The position numbers and the translations under genes are program-made. Positions 30,864-39,873 of a stretch of DNA of 52,441 nt are shown here, piece after piece. The DNA comes from Roseovarius dicentrarchi (lineage in GTDB: Bacteria > Pseudomonadota > Alphaproteobacteria > Rhodobacterales > Rhodobacteraceae). The stretch's first letter is position 1; the number at the start of each line of letters is the position of its first letter. The notes beneath the pieces are model-generated. The model was not told the DNA's origin. It made no database searches and was given only the letters and a program-made list of their open reading frames with translations. The stretch lies in the NCBI RefSeq assembly GCF_003316635.1, contig NZ_QNQP01000023.1:1-52441 (forward strand), written 5' to 3'.

Positions 30864-31465
30864 TTTGCGACCCTCTCGACAAATTCCGCGTCGGTCATGT
30901 GATAGCGTGCGGACATGAAGGATTCGGCCCGCCGAATCCAGCCGCCTTTGCCACCCGCCTGCGTGCGCGCAAATCTACGGCTGGCCGGGCGCAGGTCCGC
31001 CAGCCGCAAGTAGTAATTGCGCCGCGCAATCGCATAGGCGTCCGCCAGATGCCCCGGCGCCGCACGCGCGGCGGCGCCCGCCGCATCGGCTGTCTGCGGG
31101 CCAATCACCCCATCGACGGTCACGTCCTGCCCCATCTGCCGCAACAGCCGTTGAAGGATTTTAACCGCGTTGGCACCCGCATTGACGTACATATCAAAAA
31201 CATTCGCGTGCAGGATCGCAGGCAGACGCGCGATGTCGGGCCGCGCATAGTAATGATCGACGAAAATTCGCTCGGCGTCCCGCCGGGTCAGACGCCGCAC
31301 GTCACCTGCATCTATCCGGGCGTCACCGTTCAAATCCAGACCAAGACGGCGCATTGTATGCACCGTCACGCCATATTTGGTGGCGCCGCCGGGATCATCC
31401 GGATCGTTGACAAAGCCGCCCTCGCGGGCAATGATTTCGCGCGCGATTTCGCGTATCTGGTCCAT
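30854..31465 (-). CDS. Holin-associated N-acetylmuramidase (GH108 endolysin)
   Basis: 203 aa. N-terminal glycosyl hydrolase 108 domain with catalytic Glu15 in REGGFVNDPDDPGGATKYGV; a C-terminal peptidoglycan-binding part starts about residue 95 (VDGVIGPQTADAA). No signal peptide, as expected for a holin-dependent lysozyme. It contains an insert LGLDLNGDARIDAGDVRRL that resembles a calcium-binding dockerin/EF-hand loop. In R. capsulatus the GTA endolysin and holin genes lie apart from the main GTA cluster, and this pair fits that model. Confidence 0.9.
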   Translation of the reverse strand: MDQIREIAREIIAREGGFVNDPDDPGGATKYGVTVHTMRRLGLDLNGDARIDAGDVRRLTRRDAERIFVDHYYARPDIARLPAILHANVFDMYVNAGANAVKILQRLLRQMGQDVTVDGVIGPQTADAAGAAARAAPGHLADAYAIARRNYYLRLADLRPASRRFARTQAGGKGGWIRRAESFMSARYHMTDAEFVERVAKWD

Positions 31466-31544
31466 ACCACCGCCTTTTCATCCATCGGCACGGGACTACC
31501 CCATGCCGTAATGAAAACTGGCCCGCTGGTGGTTAACGCAGCCC

Positions 31545-31991
31545 TTAACTGCCGTCCGGTGCCTGGTAAACGCCCTGTTCCTTCAGCGCATCCACCACTT
31601 CCTTGGGCATGTAGGTTTCGTCATGCTTTGCCAGAATTTCGGTCGCGCGAAATATATCGCCATCATAGCTGCCAAGGCCAACCATGCCCTGATCCTCGCC
31701 AAACAGGTCGGGCAAGACGCCGACATAGCTGACCGGGATGCTGGCGCCGCCATCGGTGACGGCAAACTGGATCTCGGCGCCCGCGCCCCGCTTGAGGCTG
31801 CCTGTCTCGACCAGGCCGCCGATGCGGAACACTTCGCCCGGCGCCGGCGGATCTGCCATGACTTCGCTGGGCGAGCGGAAAAAGTTGATGCCGTCCTGCA
31901 TCGCGTAGCCGATCAGCACCGTCGACAAGACCAGCGCCACGGCAGCCACCGAAATGACCTGAACTCTGCGTTTCTTCTTGAGCGACTTCAT
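31545..31991 (-). CDS. ccmE: Cytochrome c maturation haem chaperone CcmE
   Basis: 148 aa. N-terminal membrane anchor (about residues 10-30) and a periplasmic OB-fold. The covalent haem ligand is His123 in AKHDETYMPKE, with Tyr127 completing HxxxY. It receives haem from CcmABCD and passes it to CcmF. It lies 29 bp downstream of argC on the same strand. Confidence 0.97.
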   Translation of the reverse strand: MKSLKKKRRVQVISVAAVALVLSTVLIGYAMQDGINFFRSPSEVMADPPAPGEVFRIGGLVETGSLKRGAGAEIQFAVTDGGASIPVSYVGVLPDLFGEDQGMVGLGSYDGDIFRATEILAKHDETYMPKEVVDALKEQGVYQAPDGS

Positions 31992-32020
31992 AGCTGTGCC
32001 TTGCCTTCTTTTCTTTGATA

Positions 32021-33049
32021 CTACGGGAAAACCGGGGCCAGCATAAGCCCTGCCGTCTCATCTTCGCCCAGCATCAGGTTGGCATTCTGAAGCGCCTGCC
32101 CGCTGGAGCCCTTGGTCAGGTTATCCAGCGCCGCGATCACGATGGCGCGTCCCGCGATCCGGTCGCCGCTGACGCCGATGTGGCAAAAATTGCTGCCGCG
32201 GATATGCCGCGTGCTGGGAACCTGCCCTAAGGGCAACACCTGCAAAAACGGCTCATCCGCATAGGCCGCATTTAACGCGTCATGTATCGCGCGCGCTTCA
32301 CCCTTTACATAAACAGTGGCCAGTATGCCCCTGTTTGCAGGCAGTAAATGCGGCGTGAACTGAACCTGAACGGGCCGCCCGGCAATAGCGCTGAATTCCT
32401 GATCGAACTCCGCCAGATGGCGATGCGTGCCCCCCACACCATATGCGTGGGCGCCCTCGCTCAGCTCTGCGTGCAGCAGATTTTCCTTCAGACTGCGCCC
32501 TGCGCCGCTGACGCCGGTTTTCAGGTCAATGATGATATCGTCAAGGTCAATCAAACCGCCCGAGATCAGGGGGCGCAGCGCGTATTGCCCGGTCGCGGCG
32601 TTGCAGCCCGTCCCGGCCACCAGCCGCGCCGCGCGAATTTGCTCGCGGTAAAATTCGGTCAGGCCGTAAACCGCCTCGGACTGGCACTCCAGTGCGGCAT
32701 GGGCGTTGCCATACCATTTCTCATACACCGCCGGATCCCGCAGCCGGAAATCCGCGCTAAGATCAACGATTTTCAAATCCTTCGGCAGATTTGCGATAAC
32801 CTCTTGGCTGGTGGCATGGGGCAGCGCGCAAAAGCACAGGTCGATGCCCGCAAAATCAATCTGATCAATGGTGACAAGGTCCGGCAGATCCAGATGGCGC
32901 AGATGCGGGAACACCTCTGCCATGCTCTGCCCGGCCTTGGAGTTGGCACCCAGCGCGGTGATGCGCATGCTGGGATGGGTCGCAATCAGGCGAACCAACT
33001 CGGCGCCGGTATATCCCGAAGCACCCAAAATGGCGATGTTATGCATCAT
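32021..33049 (-). CDS. argC: N-acetyl-gamma-glutamyl-phosphate reductase
   Basis: 342 aa. NADP motif [13 protein letters not shown] at the N-terminus, catalytic Cys149 in [15 protein letters not shown], and [13 protein letters not shown]. Third step of arginine (ornithine) synthesis. First gene of the minus-strand run that continues into ccmE. The YTGAELV form belongs to the common ArgC type. Confidence 0.97.
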   Translation of the reverse strand: MMHNIAILGASGYTGAELVRLIATHPSMRITALGANSKAGQSMAEVFPHLRHLDLPDLVTIDQIDFAGIDLCFCALPHATSQEVIANLPKDLKIVDLSADFRLRDPAVYEKWYGNAHAALECQSEAVYGLTEFYREQIRAARLVAGTGCNAATGQYALRPLISGGLIDLDDIIIDLKTGVSGAGRSLKENLLHAELSEGAHAYGVGGTHRHLAEFDQEFSAIAGRPVQVQFTPHLLPANRGILATVYVKGEARAIHDALNAAYADEPFLQVLPLGQVPSTRHIRGSNFCHIGVSGDRIAGRAIVIAALDNLTKGSSGQALQNANLMLGEDETAGLMLAPVFP

Positions 33050-33120
33050 ATCATACCTTATATCTCTGGCTGTTTAGGCCGGTTCGGTGGGCAGCGCCAT
33101 GCGGCACAGGCGCGCAAGGG

Positions 33121-33933
33121 TCAGGCGGGCGAAAATGATACCGGCCGGCGCAAAAAGGTCGCCGCCCGGTCCGATACGCGCTTTGCGTCGCCGGACGTCA
33201 GATAGGTGACGCCGCCGCCCTTCCCGGCCATTTCGGGATGCCGTGCCAGGTAATAGGCCAGACTGTCCGCCACCAGCGACGGCTGCGAATAAACCGTCAC
33301 ATCCGGCCCCAGCGCCTCGGCAAAAACCTCCTGAAGCAACGGATAATGTGTGCAACCCAAAACCGCCGCTTGCGGATGGGGCAGCTTGCGGCGCAGCGCA
33401 TCGACATGCCCGCGCACAAGCGCGCCCGCCAGTATCATGTCACCATCCTCGATCGCATCCACAACGCCGCCGCATGCCTGTGCTTCGACATCGACCCCGA
33501 TGGCCCGAAAGGCCAGTTCGCGCTGGAACGCGCGCGACGCGACGGTGGCAGGCGTGGCGAACAACGCCACGTGGCGGATCGCCACCTCGCGCGGGGGGGA
33601 ATTGTCGCCCCATTCACGTTCGGTCAGCGCCTCGATCAGTGGCACGAAAACGCCCAGCACCCTCTTGCCCTGCGGCACGCCCGCCTCTTGCATGCGGCGC
33701 AGTGCGGCCGCCGACGCGGTGTTGCACGCCATCACCACCAGATCACAGCCCTCGTCCCACAGCCGCTGCACGCCCGCTCGTGTCAGATTGTAAATATCGT
33801 CCTGCGTGCGCACCCCGTAGGGTGCGTGCGCATTGTCGCCCAGATAGACCAGCGGCTGCTCCGGCAGGCGCGCGGCGATCGCGTCAAGAACGGTCAGCCC
33901 GCCCAGGCCACTGTCGAAAATCCCTACCGGCAT
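33121..33933 (-). CDS. murI: Glutamate racemase
   Basis: 270 aa from ATG 33933 ([15 protein letters not shown]); the frame stays open to 34065 without protein-like sequence. Makes D-glutamate for peptidoglycan. The two catalytic cysteines are Cys70 ([10 protein letters not shown]) and Cys194 ([10 protein letters not shown]). Divergent from the LysR gene, with about 180 bp between. Confidence 0.96.
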   Translation of the reverse strand: MPVGIFDSGLGGLTVLDAIAARLPEQPLVYLGDNAHAPYGVRTQDDIYNLTRAGVQRLWDEGCDLVVMACNTASAAALRRMQEAGVPQGKRVLGVFVPLIEALTEREWGDNSPPREVAIRHVALFATPATVASRAFQRELAFRAIGVDVEAQACGGVVDAIEDGDMILAGALVRGHVDALRRKLPHPQAAVLGCTHYPLLQEVFAEALGPDVTVYSQPSLVADSLAYYLARHPEMAGKGGGVTYLTSGDAKRVSDRAATFLRRPVSFSPA

Positions 33934-34115
33934 CTTAACGCTCTCCCTGCCTTGCGCATAATCCGGGTTTTTAAGCCGCCCGAACGCGATGTGCCAGCCC
34001 CGGCGGTGCATAGGCGTCACCAGATAATTCGCACATCGCACCAACATTCTGTGCAACCGCCACATTTATTTGATAAGACTGTATTTCAAAGGCAGCAGAT
34101 TGGATCACAGCAGGC

Positions 34116-35021
34116 ATGGATTGGGACAAACTCAGGATTTTCCATTCTGTCGCCGATGCGGGCAGCCTCACACACGCGGGCGATCTGCTGCATCTGTCGC
34201 AATCGGCCGTATCTCGGCAAGTGCGCTCGCTGGAAGAATCGCTGGATACCACCCTGTTTCACCGCCACGCGCGCGGACTGATTCTAACCGAACAGGGCGA
34301 GCTGCTGTTTGACGCCACCCGCGCCATGATGAAGCGCCTCGACACGGCAACCGCCCGCATCCGCGACAGTGAGGATGAGGTTTTCGGCGAATTGCGCGTC
34401 ACCACGACCATCGGTTTCGGCACATTATGGCTGGCACCGCGTCTGGCCAAGCTCTACGAAAAATTCCCCGATCTCAAAATCGACCTCATGCTGGAAGAGC
34501 GCGTGCTGGACCTGCCCATGCGCGAGGCTGATATTGCCATTCGCATGAAAGAACCCAGTCAGGCCGACCTGATCCGCAAACGCCTGATGAGCGTGCATAT
34601 GGGCCTGTTTGCCGCGCCGGAATATCTGGAACAAAGGGGAACGCCCGCCTCGGTCGAGGATCTGAGCGACCACCGCCTGATCTGCCAGAATGTGAATTCC
34701 GCGCAGGTCAGCGCCGCAAGTTATCTGGTCAAGGATCTGATGGCGAACGCTATTTCGTCTATGCTGCACGTCAATAATTATTTCGGCGTCCTTCAGGGCG
34801 TGATCCATAAACTGGGGATCGGCATCCTGCCCGACTACCTGACATTCGATTTTCCGAATCTGGTCCGCGTACTGCCAGAGGTTGAATCGGTCGAGGTGCC
34901 CGTGTTTCTGGCCTACCCCGAGGAACTGCGGCATTCTCAGCGGATTGCCGCATTCCGTGATTTCGTACAGGAAGAAATTATTGCCTACAGGAAAAACGTT
35001 AAGGATCAGAAGATTAGATGA
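34116..35021 (+). CDS. LysR-family transcriptional regulator, LsrB/VtlR type
   Basis: 301 aa. N-terminal winged HTH (MDWDKLRIFHSVADAGSLTH ... LHLSQSAVSRQVRSLEESLD ... LFHRHARGLILTEQGELLF) and a periplasmic-binding-like effector domain (about 95-295). From memory of the family, MDWDKLRIFH, FHRHARGLILTEQGE and ITTT/VTTT-GFG match LsrB (Sinorhizobium) and VtlR (Brucella/Agrobacterium). Those regulators control envelope/oxidative stress genes and activate small-RNA genes of the AbcR type. A small-RNA-like gene lies just downstream here. Family assignment is firm; orthology is inferred. Confidence 0.88.
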   Translation: MDWDKLRIFHSVADAGSLTHAGDLLHLSQSAVSRQVRSLEESLDTTLFHRHARGLILTEQGELLFDATRAMMKRLDTATARIRDSEDEVFGELRVTTTIGFGTLWLAPRLAKLYEKFPDLKIDLMLEERVLDLPMREADIAIRMKEPSQADLIRKRLMSVHMGLFAAPEYLEQRGTPASVEDLSDHRLICQNVNSAQVSAASYLVKDLMANAISSMLHVNNYFGVLQGVIHKLGIGILPDYLTFDFPNLVRVLPEVESVEVPVFLAYPEELRHSQRIAAFRDFVQEEIIAYRKNVKDQKIR

Positions 35022-35031
35022 AGTCTAACCG

Positions 35032-35054
35032 CGCTATGCAGTTTCTGCATAGCG
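35032..35054. repeat. Perfect inverted repeat after the LysR gene
   Basis: CGCTATGCAG, a 3-base spacer TTT, then CTGCATAGCG. It starts 11 bases after the LysR stop and about 64 bases before the predicted small-RNA start. No T-run follows, so it is a poor terminator. It could be the LysR-type operator for the downstream gene or a 3' end hairpin. Confidence 0.5.
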
Positions 35055-35082
35055 GCCATGCCCCGAAACTAGCTTATTGTCC

Positions 35083-35111
35083 TTGATTGGTCCAAAAACA
35101 AAGACTAAATG
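35083..35111 (+). promoter_or_regulatory. Predicted promoter of the small RNA
   Basis: TTGATT (35083-35088), 17-base spacer, TAAATG (35106-35111). This would start transcription near 35118. It is the best sigma70-like match ahead of the terminator at 35168. Confidence 0.45.
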
Positions 35112-35117
35112 CAGCTT

Positions 35118-35196
35118 TGACGGAGACGCCGCTACGGTGTTTCCTTCATACCTCCCTGTTGGACTATGGCCGAGCTTAATGCTCGGCCTTTTTTTT
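35118..35196 (+). ncRNA. Candidate AbcR-like small RNA
   Basis: About 79 nt from the predicted start to the end of a strong intrinsic terminator (8-bp stem GGCCGAGC / GCTCGGCC at 35168-35188, then eight T). The body contains a pyrimidine-rich single-stranded stretch TTCCTTCATACCTCCCTG whose CCUCCC can pair with Shine-Dalgarno sequences. No open frame of note. Promoter, anti-SD motif, terminator and an adjacent LsrB/VtlR-type gene together resemble alphaproteobacterial AbcR RNAs. The exact 5' end and the family are inference. Confidence 0.65.
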
Positions 35197-35281
35197 GCCG
35201 CAACGCGAACGGATTCGCCGCCGTTCGCGCAGGAGGATCCAACCTGACTTGAACGCACATCTTACAGTTGCTGGAAACGGA

Positions 35282-35314
35282 AAAGCCGGGCGCGACGTAT
35301 GTCACCCCGGCTTT
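35282..35314 (-). terminator. Terminator downstream of the DUF4167 gene
   Basis: 9-bp stem AAAGCCGGG / CCCGGCTTT around a 15-base loop. On the minus strand the stem ends in CTTTT and lies 31 bases after the DUF4167 stop. Being symmetric, it may also act on plus-strand transcripts. Confidence 0.7.
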
Positions 35315-35344
35315 CATCCTGACGTGCAGTAATTTTTTGCGGCG

Positions 35345-36160
35345 TCACTCTGCGGCTGTGTCTGATGGCGTATCATCCGCAGGGCCGGATGCTTCGGGCT
35401 TGGACGCATCGTTTTTGGGTTTGCGCGCGCGCGGGGCGCGGGGCTTGGGCGCTGGCTTTGTGTCGCCTGCGGCGGTCTGGTCGTCCTTCTGACTATCCTG
35501 CGGGCCGGCGCCCTGTCCATCGCCGCTGTCCTGACCACCCTCTTGCGGCGCAGCGCGGCGCGGCTTGCGCGGGGCGCGCTTTGGTTTGTTTTCAGGCGTT
35601 TCGACCAAGGTGCTGCCCTGATCCTCGGACGCATCGTCGCGGGTGCTGTCGCCGGTACTGTCAGCCCGAGCTTCTTTCTCCTGACCATTTTTGCCATGGC
35701 CGGATTTATCATGGCCCGCTTTCGGCTGCGGCGTCGCAGGCGTGCGGCCAGCATCATCGTCGCGATCTTGGCCCTTGTCGCGCGGACCAGCGTCGCCGCC
35801 AGGCTGCGGTGCATTGGCCGGATCACTCTCGGCCTGCGCGCGTTCGCGGTCCCGCTCTGCCTGCCGCTCGCGATTCTCACGCTCCTGCTGGTCGCGCTTG
35901 GCGTCCATTTCCTTTTGCGCCTCGCTTAGCAGACGCAAATAATGTTCGGCATGTTGCTGGAAATTCTCGGTCGCGACACGGTCGTTGGACAGCTGCGCAT
36001 CACGCGCCAGCTGATTGTATTTCTCAATGATCTGCTGCGGCGTTCCGCGCACCTTCCCCTCGGGGCCGGAACTGTCAAACACGCGATTGACAACGTTGCC
36101 GACGGTATTTGGACGGTTTCTGTTCGGCTTATTGCGCGAACGGGGTTTCGAAGATCTCAT
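35345..36160 (-). CDS. DUF4167 domain-containing protein
   Basis: 271 aa. The conserved DUF4167 part is residues about 1-85: a very basic start (MRSSKPRSRNKPNRNRPNTV), then KVRGTPQQIIEKYNQLARDAQLSNDRVATENFQQHAEHYLRL. The rest is charged, repetitive and probably disordered, with Lys/Arg/Pro clusters near the end. The family is alphaproteobacterial and of unknown function; the basic ends suggest nucleic-acid binding. It follows prmC-prfA on the same strand after 245 bp in which I see no gene. Confidence 0.9.
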   Translation of the reverse strand: MRSSKPRSRNKPNRNRPNTVGNVVNRVFDSSGPEGKVRGTPQQIIEKYNQLARDAQLSNDRVATENFQQHAEHYLRLLSEAQKEMDAKRDQQERENRERQAERDRERAQAESDPANAPQPGGDAGPRDKGQDRDDDAGRTPATPQPKAGHDKSGHGKNGQEKEARADSTGDSTRDDASEDQGSTLVETPENKPKRAPRKPRRAAPQEGGQDSGDGQGAGPQDSQKDDQTAAGDTKPAPKPRAPRARKPKNDASKPEASGPADDTPSDTAAE

Positions 36161-36405
36161 ATATCTGTTGTCCAGCCTTGTTTTGAGAACCGTGTTGAAC
36201 CCGATGGGCGCCCGATGCGCCTGTAAAATGGAACCGGGTGTCGGTTATGTTGGCTTGGCGTCAAGCGGGACCACCCATTAGGCCGGGTATCCACCGCGTC
36301 GACAAATCCAGTAATCATGCCCGGCGCGCCCGCACAAGGGGAAAGCACGCTGATTTCGCAATTTTCGACCCAAAAGCGCGATTTCAAGCATTATTGCGCG
36401 AAAAT

Positions 36406-37242
36406 TCACCGATCTGCATGCGCCAGAACGACCCGGTCGCGCCCATCCAGATCCGGCAGAACCGTCACGTCGCGCAGTCCGGCAGCCGTCATCATCCCGG
36501 CGACTTGCGCGCCTTGACTGCATCCGATTTCGACCATCAGCCGCCCGTCTGGCGCTAAATGAGCCGGCGCCCCTTCGCAAATTTTGCGATAGGCGCTCAG
36601 CCCATCAAGCGTGTCCGTCAGCGCCATCTGCGGCTCATGGCACAGCTCCGGTGCCAGATCGGGCATTTCGTCGGCGGCAATATACGGCGGATTTGACACG
36701 ATCAGGTCAAAGCGACCAGTCACGCCCGCAAACCAGTCATGCCTTTGAAACTCGCAGCGATCGCTCAGCGCCAGACGGCGGGCATTTTCCTCGGCAACCG
36801 CCAATGCCGCCCGGGATAAATCAGTGCCGACACCCGTCGCGTCCGGACGTTCGGCCAGTAGCGACAGCACAATCGCCCCCGAACCGGTGCCAAGATCCAG
36901 AACCCGGCCAAAAGGCGCGCCCAGCGCGGCCAGCACCAGCGCCTCGGTTTCGGGACGCGGGTCCAGAACAGCCGCCGTCACCTGAAATTCATGGTTGAAA
37001 AACCAGCGCTTGCCGATGATGTGCGACACAGGCTCGCGCGTTAGGCGGCGCGCGACCATCTGCTCGAAGGCGGCGACCACGTCAGGCGCCGCGCCCTCAC
37101 CCATCTCGGCGCCCAGCCGTGCCGCGCCAAACCCGGTAGCATGGGCCAGCAGCAACCGCGCATCGCGCGCAGCGCTGTCTATTCCGGCGACCTCCAGCCG
37201 CGTCGCAGCCGCCTGTGCCAGGTCGCGCAAGGTCTGGCTCAC
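36406..37242 (-). CDS. prmC: Release factor glutamine methyltransferase
   Basis: 278 aa. N5-methylates the Gln of the GGQ motif in release factors. SAM-binding [28 protein letters not shown] and the catalytic NPPYIA (Asn184) are present; the N-terminal helical domain (residues 1-80) binds the factor. Start overlaps the prfA stop by four bases, so the modifier is coupled to its substrate. Confidence 0.97.
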   Translation of the reverse strand: MSQTLRDLAQAAATRLEVAGIDSAARDARLLLAHATGFGAARLGAEMGEGAAPDVVAAFEQMVARRLTREPVSHIIGKRWFFNHEFQVTAAVLDPRPETEALVLAALGAPFGRVLDLGTGSGAIVLSLLAERPDATGVGTDLSRAALAVAEENARRLALSDRCEFQRHDWFAGVTGRFDLIVSNPPYIAADEMPDLAPELCHEPQMALTDTLDGLSAYRKICEGAPAHLAPDGRLMVEIGCSQGAQVAGMMTAAGLRDVTVLPDLDGRDRVVLAHADR

Positions 37243-38288
37243 GCGTCCATCTCGGCCAGCATCTGCGCCTGCGCATCCGCGGTCAGCGCATCAATCACCT
37301 CGTCCAGGTCGCCGGCCATCACCTGATCCAGTTTGTAAAGCGTCAGGTTGATCCGGTGGTCCGTCATCCGCCCTTGCGGGAAATTGTAAGTGCGTATGCG
37401 CTCGCTCCGGTCGCCGCTGCCGACCTGCGCCGCGCGGGTCGCACTGCGCGCGCTAACGACGCGCTGGCGCTCTGCGTCATACAGGCGTGCCTTGAGCACC
37501 TGCATAGCAATCTCGCGGTTGCGGTGCTGTGATTTCTCCGAGCTGGTCACGACAATACCGCTGGGAATATGGGTGATCCGCACGGCCGAATCGGTGGTGT
37601 TTACATGTTGCCCGCCGGCGCCGGAGCTGCGCATCGTGTCGATCCGCAGGTCATTGGCGTCAATTTTCACGTCAACATCCTCGGCCTCCGGCAGCACGGC
37701 AACTGTGGCGGCGCTGGTATGGATGCGCCCGCCGCTTTCCGTCTCGGGAACGCGCTGCACCCGGTGAACGCCGCTTTCAAATTTCAGCCGGGCAAAGACA
37801 TGGGCGCCTTTGACATGCGCGACCACCTCCTTGATCCCGCCCAGTTCGGTCTGGTTCATCTCGATGATGTCCACCGACCAGCCGCGCGCCTCGGCATAGC
37901 GCTGGTACATACGCAGCAGATCCGCGGCAAACAGCGCAGCCTCGTCGCCGCCGGTACCGGGCCGGATTTCAATCATCGCCGGCCGAACATCCGCCTCGTC
38001 CTTGGGCAGCAGGCTGAGTTGCAGCGCCGCTTCGACGGCCGGAATCCGTGCCTCTAGCTCGTAAAGTTCGTCCTGCGCCAGCGCCCGCATTTCAGGATCG
38101 TCCAGCATGGCGCGCGCACCGTCAATGTCCGACAGAAGCGTTTTGTACAGGCGAATTTCATCCACCACCGGACGCAGTTCCGCGTATTCACGGCCCAGCG
38201 CGGCGATATCCCCGCCGCCGGCCGACATTTTCGCCTCGATAAACTCGAAGCGCTGCACAATCTGTTCTAATCTGTCCAATGGCACCAT
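37239..38288 (-). CDS. prfA: Peptide chain release factor 1
   Basis: 349 aa from ATG 38288 ([21 protein letters not shown]), chosen because GAGGGA sits about 10 bases upstream; in-frame ATGs at 38297 and 38306 are alternatives. Reads UAA/UAG. GGQ motif at residues 225-227 ([19 protein letters not shown]) and the [18 protein letters not shown] segment ([17 protein letters not shown]) are present. Confidence 0.97.
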   Translation of the reverse strand: MVPLDRLEQIVQRFEFIEAKMSAGGGDIAALGREYAELRPVVDEIRLYKTLLSDIDGARAMLDDPEMRALAQDELYELEARIPAVEAALQLSLLPKDEADVRPAMIEIRPGTGGDEAALFAADLLRMYQRYAEARGWSVDIIEMNQTELGGIKEVVAHVKGAHVFARLKFESGVHRVQRVPETESGGRIHTSAATVAVLPEAEDVDVKIDANDLRIDTMRSSGAGGQHVNTTDSAVRITHIPSGIVVTSSEKSQHRNREIAMQVLKARLYDAERQRVVSARSATRAAQVGSGDRSERIRTYNFPQGRMTDHRINLTLYKLDQVMAGDLDEVIDALTADAQAQMLAEMDA

Positions 38289-38357
38289 GGTGTCCATGTC
38301 CCTCATTCACCGAATGCGGTCAAGCCTGCGGCACATAAACTGCCAGCTTATGAACAG

Positions 38358-38765
38358 CTATTCCTGTGCCAGTTCCGACAGCCAATGATCCACCCGCGCC
38401 TTGTTGACGCCCATGTCGGATTTGCCATAACGCAGCCGCGCATAAAGGATCAGGTCATCCCCCCGCTGTGCGACCGTCGTATAGTCGGGAAAACCAAACA
38501 GCTTTGACCGAGTGATATACGTCACCATTCCGCTTTGCACCGATCCGGCCAGCAGGCGCGTGCGCGGCGTCTGGCGAATAATAGGGTTCAGCTCAGCCAA
38601 TGCGCCCGGCACAATGCGTATGACGCCGCCATCCATATCGCGCGTCGTTACCGCCTCCGGCACATGGTGCCAGCGCGCAACATCATCCGGCGCCAGCCTG
38701 ATCCACGCCAGGCCGCAGACGGCGCCGACCAGCAGCAACAGTGCAATCACCCCGGCCCAGTTCAT
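38358..38765 (-). CDS. DUF1499 domain-containing membrane-anchored protein
   Basis: 135 aa. One N-terminal hydrophobic segment (residues 4-23), then a compact domain with TRSKLFGFPDYTTV and LYARLRYGKSDMGVNKARVDHWLSEL, matching DUF1499. Probably faces the periplasm. Function unknown. It lies between prfA and the ureohydrolase gene on the same strand. Confidence 0.85.
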   Translation of the reverse strand: MNWAGVIALLLLVGAVCGLAWIRLAPDDVARWHHVPEAVTTRDMDGGVIRIVPGALAELNPIIRQTPRTRLLAGSVQSGMVTYITRSKLFGFPDYTTVAQRGDDLILYARLRYGKSDMGVNKARVDHWLSELAQE

Positions 38766-38813
38766 AATCTGCCCCTTTCCGCCGCTCGCATCCGCCGATA
38801 AAATGCCCGTAAT

Positions 38814-39785
38814 TCAGGCGGCGCCGCCACGCGCGTTCCACCCCAGCAGGCATATGATCGCTGTCGCCACATGCGCCCCGGCAATCGCCGTGGCGCCGGT
38901 CGTGTCAAACGGCGGCGACACCTCGACGATATCCCCGCCTTTCAGGTCGATCCCCGCCAGATCGCGCAGCATGATCGACGCCTGCGCCGACGTCAGACCA
39001 CCCCAGACGGGTGTTCCCGTCCCCGGCGCATAGGCCGGGTCGAGCGCGTCGATGTCAAAGCTCAGATAGACAGGGGCGCCCCCTAGGATATCCTTGATCT
39101 TCTCTACAGCCGCGCTTGTTCCGCCTTCATGCACCTCGCGCGCGTCGATGATGTTCATGCCCATCGTGTCGGGCACCGTCGTGCGAATCCCCACCTGAAC
39201 CGAGCGGGCCGGATCAATCAGGCCTTGCTTGATTGCCTTGTAAAACATCGTGCCATGATCAATCCGCTCATAATTATCATCCTGCCAGGTGTCGGTATGC
39301 GCATCGAAATGCAGCAGCGCCATAGGACCGTATTTATCAGCATAAGCCTTAAGAATAGGATAACTGATGTAATGATCGCCGCCCAAGACGACGCTGGCGG
39401 CACCTGCATCCAGTATCCCCTTGATATGACGTGTCAAAAGCCCTGGAAATTCGGGCACCATCGCGTAATCGAACGCCAGATCGCCGTAATCGACGATGTT
39501 CATCACCTCCATCGGATCGTATCCCCAGCCATAGGGCGCATCGGCGGTCTGAAGCGCGCTTGCCTCGCGGATCGCGCGCGGGCCCAGCCGCGTGCCGGTC
39601 CGGTTGGTCACCGCCTGATCGAAGGGAACGCCCGTCACAGCAATATCGACGCCTGCCAGATCCTTGGTATAGCGGCGGCGCAGGAATGATGTCGCCCCGC
39701 CGAACGTATTTTCAAAGCTCAGGCCGCGATTGTCCTTGCGGGTAAACGCCTCGTCTACCGTGCTGCTTGCGTCTTCCAGTCCCAT
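38814..39785 (-). CDS. speB: Agmatinase-family ureohydrolase
   Basis: 323 aa from ATG 39785. Binuclear manganese site motifs are intact: VLGGDHYISYP, LLHFDAHTDTWQDD and LSFDIDALDPAYAPGTGTPVWGG. Agmatinase (agmatine to putrescine plus urea) is the default reading; related guanidino-acid hydrolases such as guanidinobutyrase share these motifs. Divergent from mazG with 88 bp between. Confidence 0.88.
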   Translation of the reverse strand: MGLEDASSTVDEAFTRKDNRGLSFENTFGGATSFLRRRYTKDLAGVDIAVTGVPFDQAVTNRTGTRLGPRAIREASALQTADAPYGWGYDPMEVMNIVDYGDLAFDYAMVPEFPGLLTRHIKGILDAGAASVVLGGDHYISYPILKAYADKYGPMALLHFDAHTDTWQDDNYERIDHGTMFYKAIKQGLIDPARSVQVGIRTTVPDTMGMNIIDAREVHEGGTSAAVEKIKDILGGAPVYLSFDIDALDPAYAPGTGTPVWGGLTSAQASIMLRDLAGIDLKGGDIVEVSPPFDTTGATAIAGAHVATAIICLLGWNARGGAA

Positions 39786-39873
39786 CGTGCGATCCCTTTT
39801 GCGCGTGTGTGCCTGCCCTATCGTGCAGGCAAAATCGCGCCGGATGCAAGGCCGCGCCACAAGGAAGATGCCA

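Noticed and set aside
30288..31465. Part of a prophage
   Set aside because: The holin and endolysin have no capsid, tail, replication or integration genes beside them and are flanked tightly by ccm genes.
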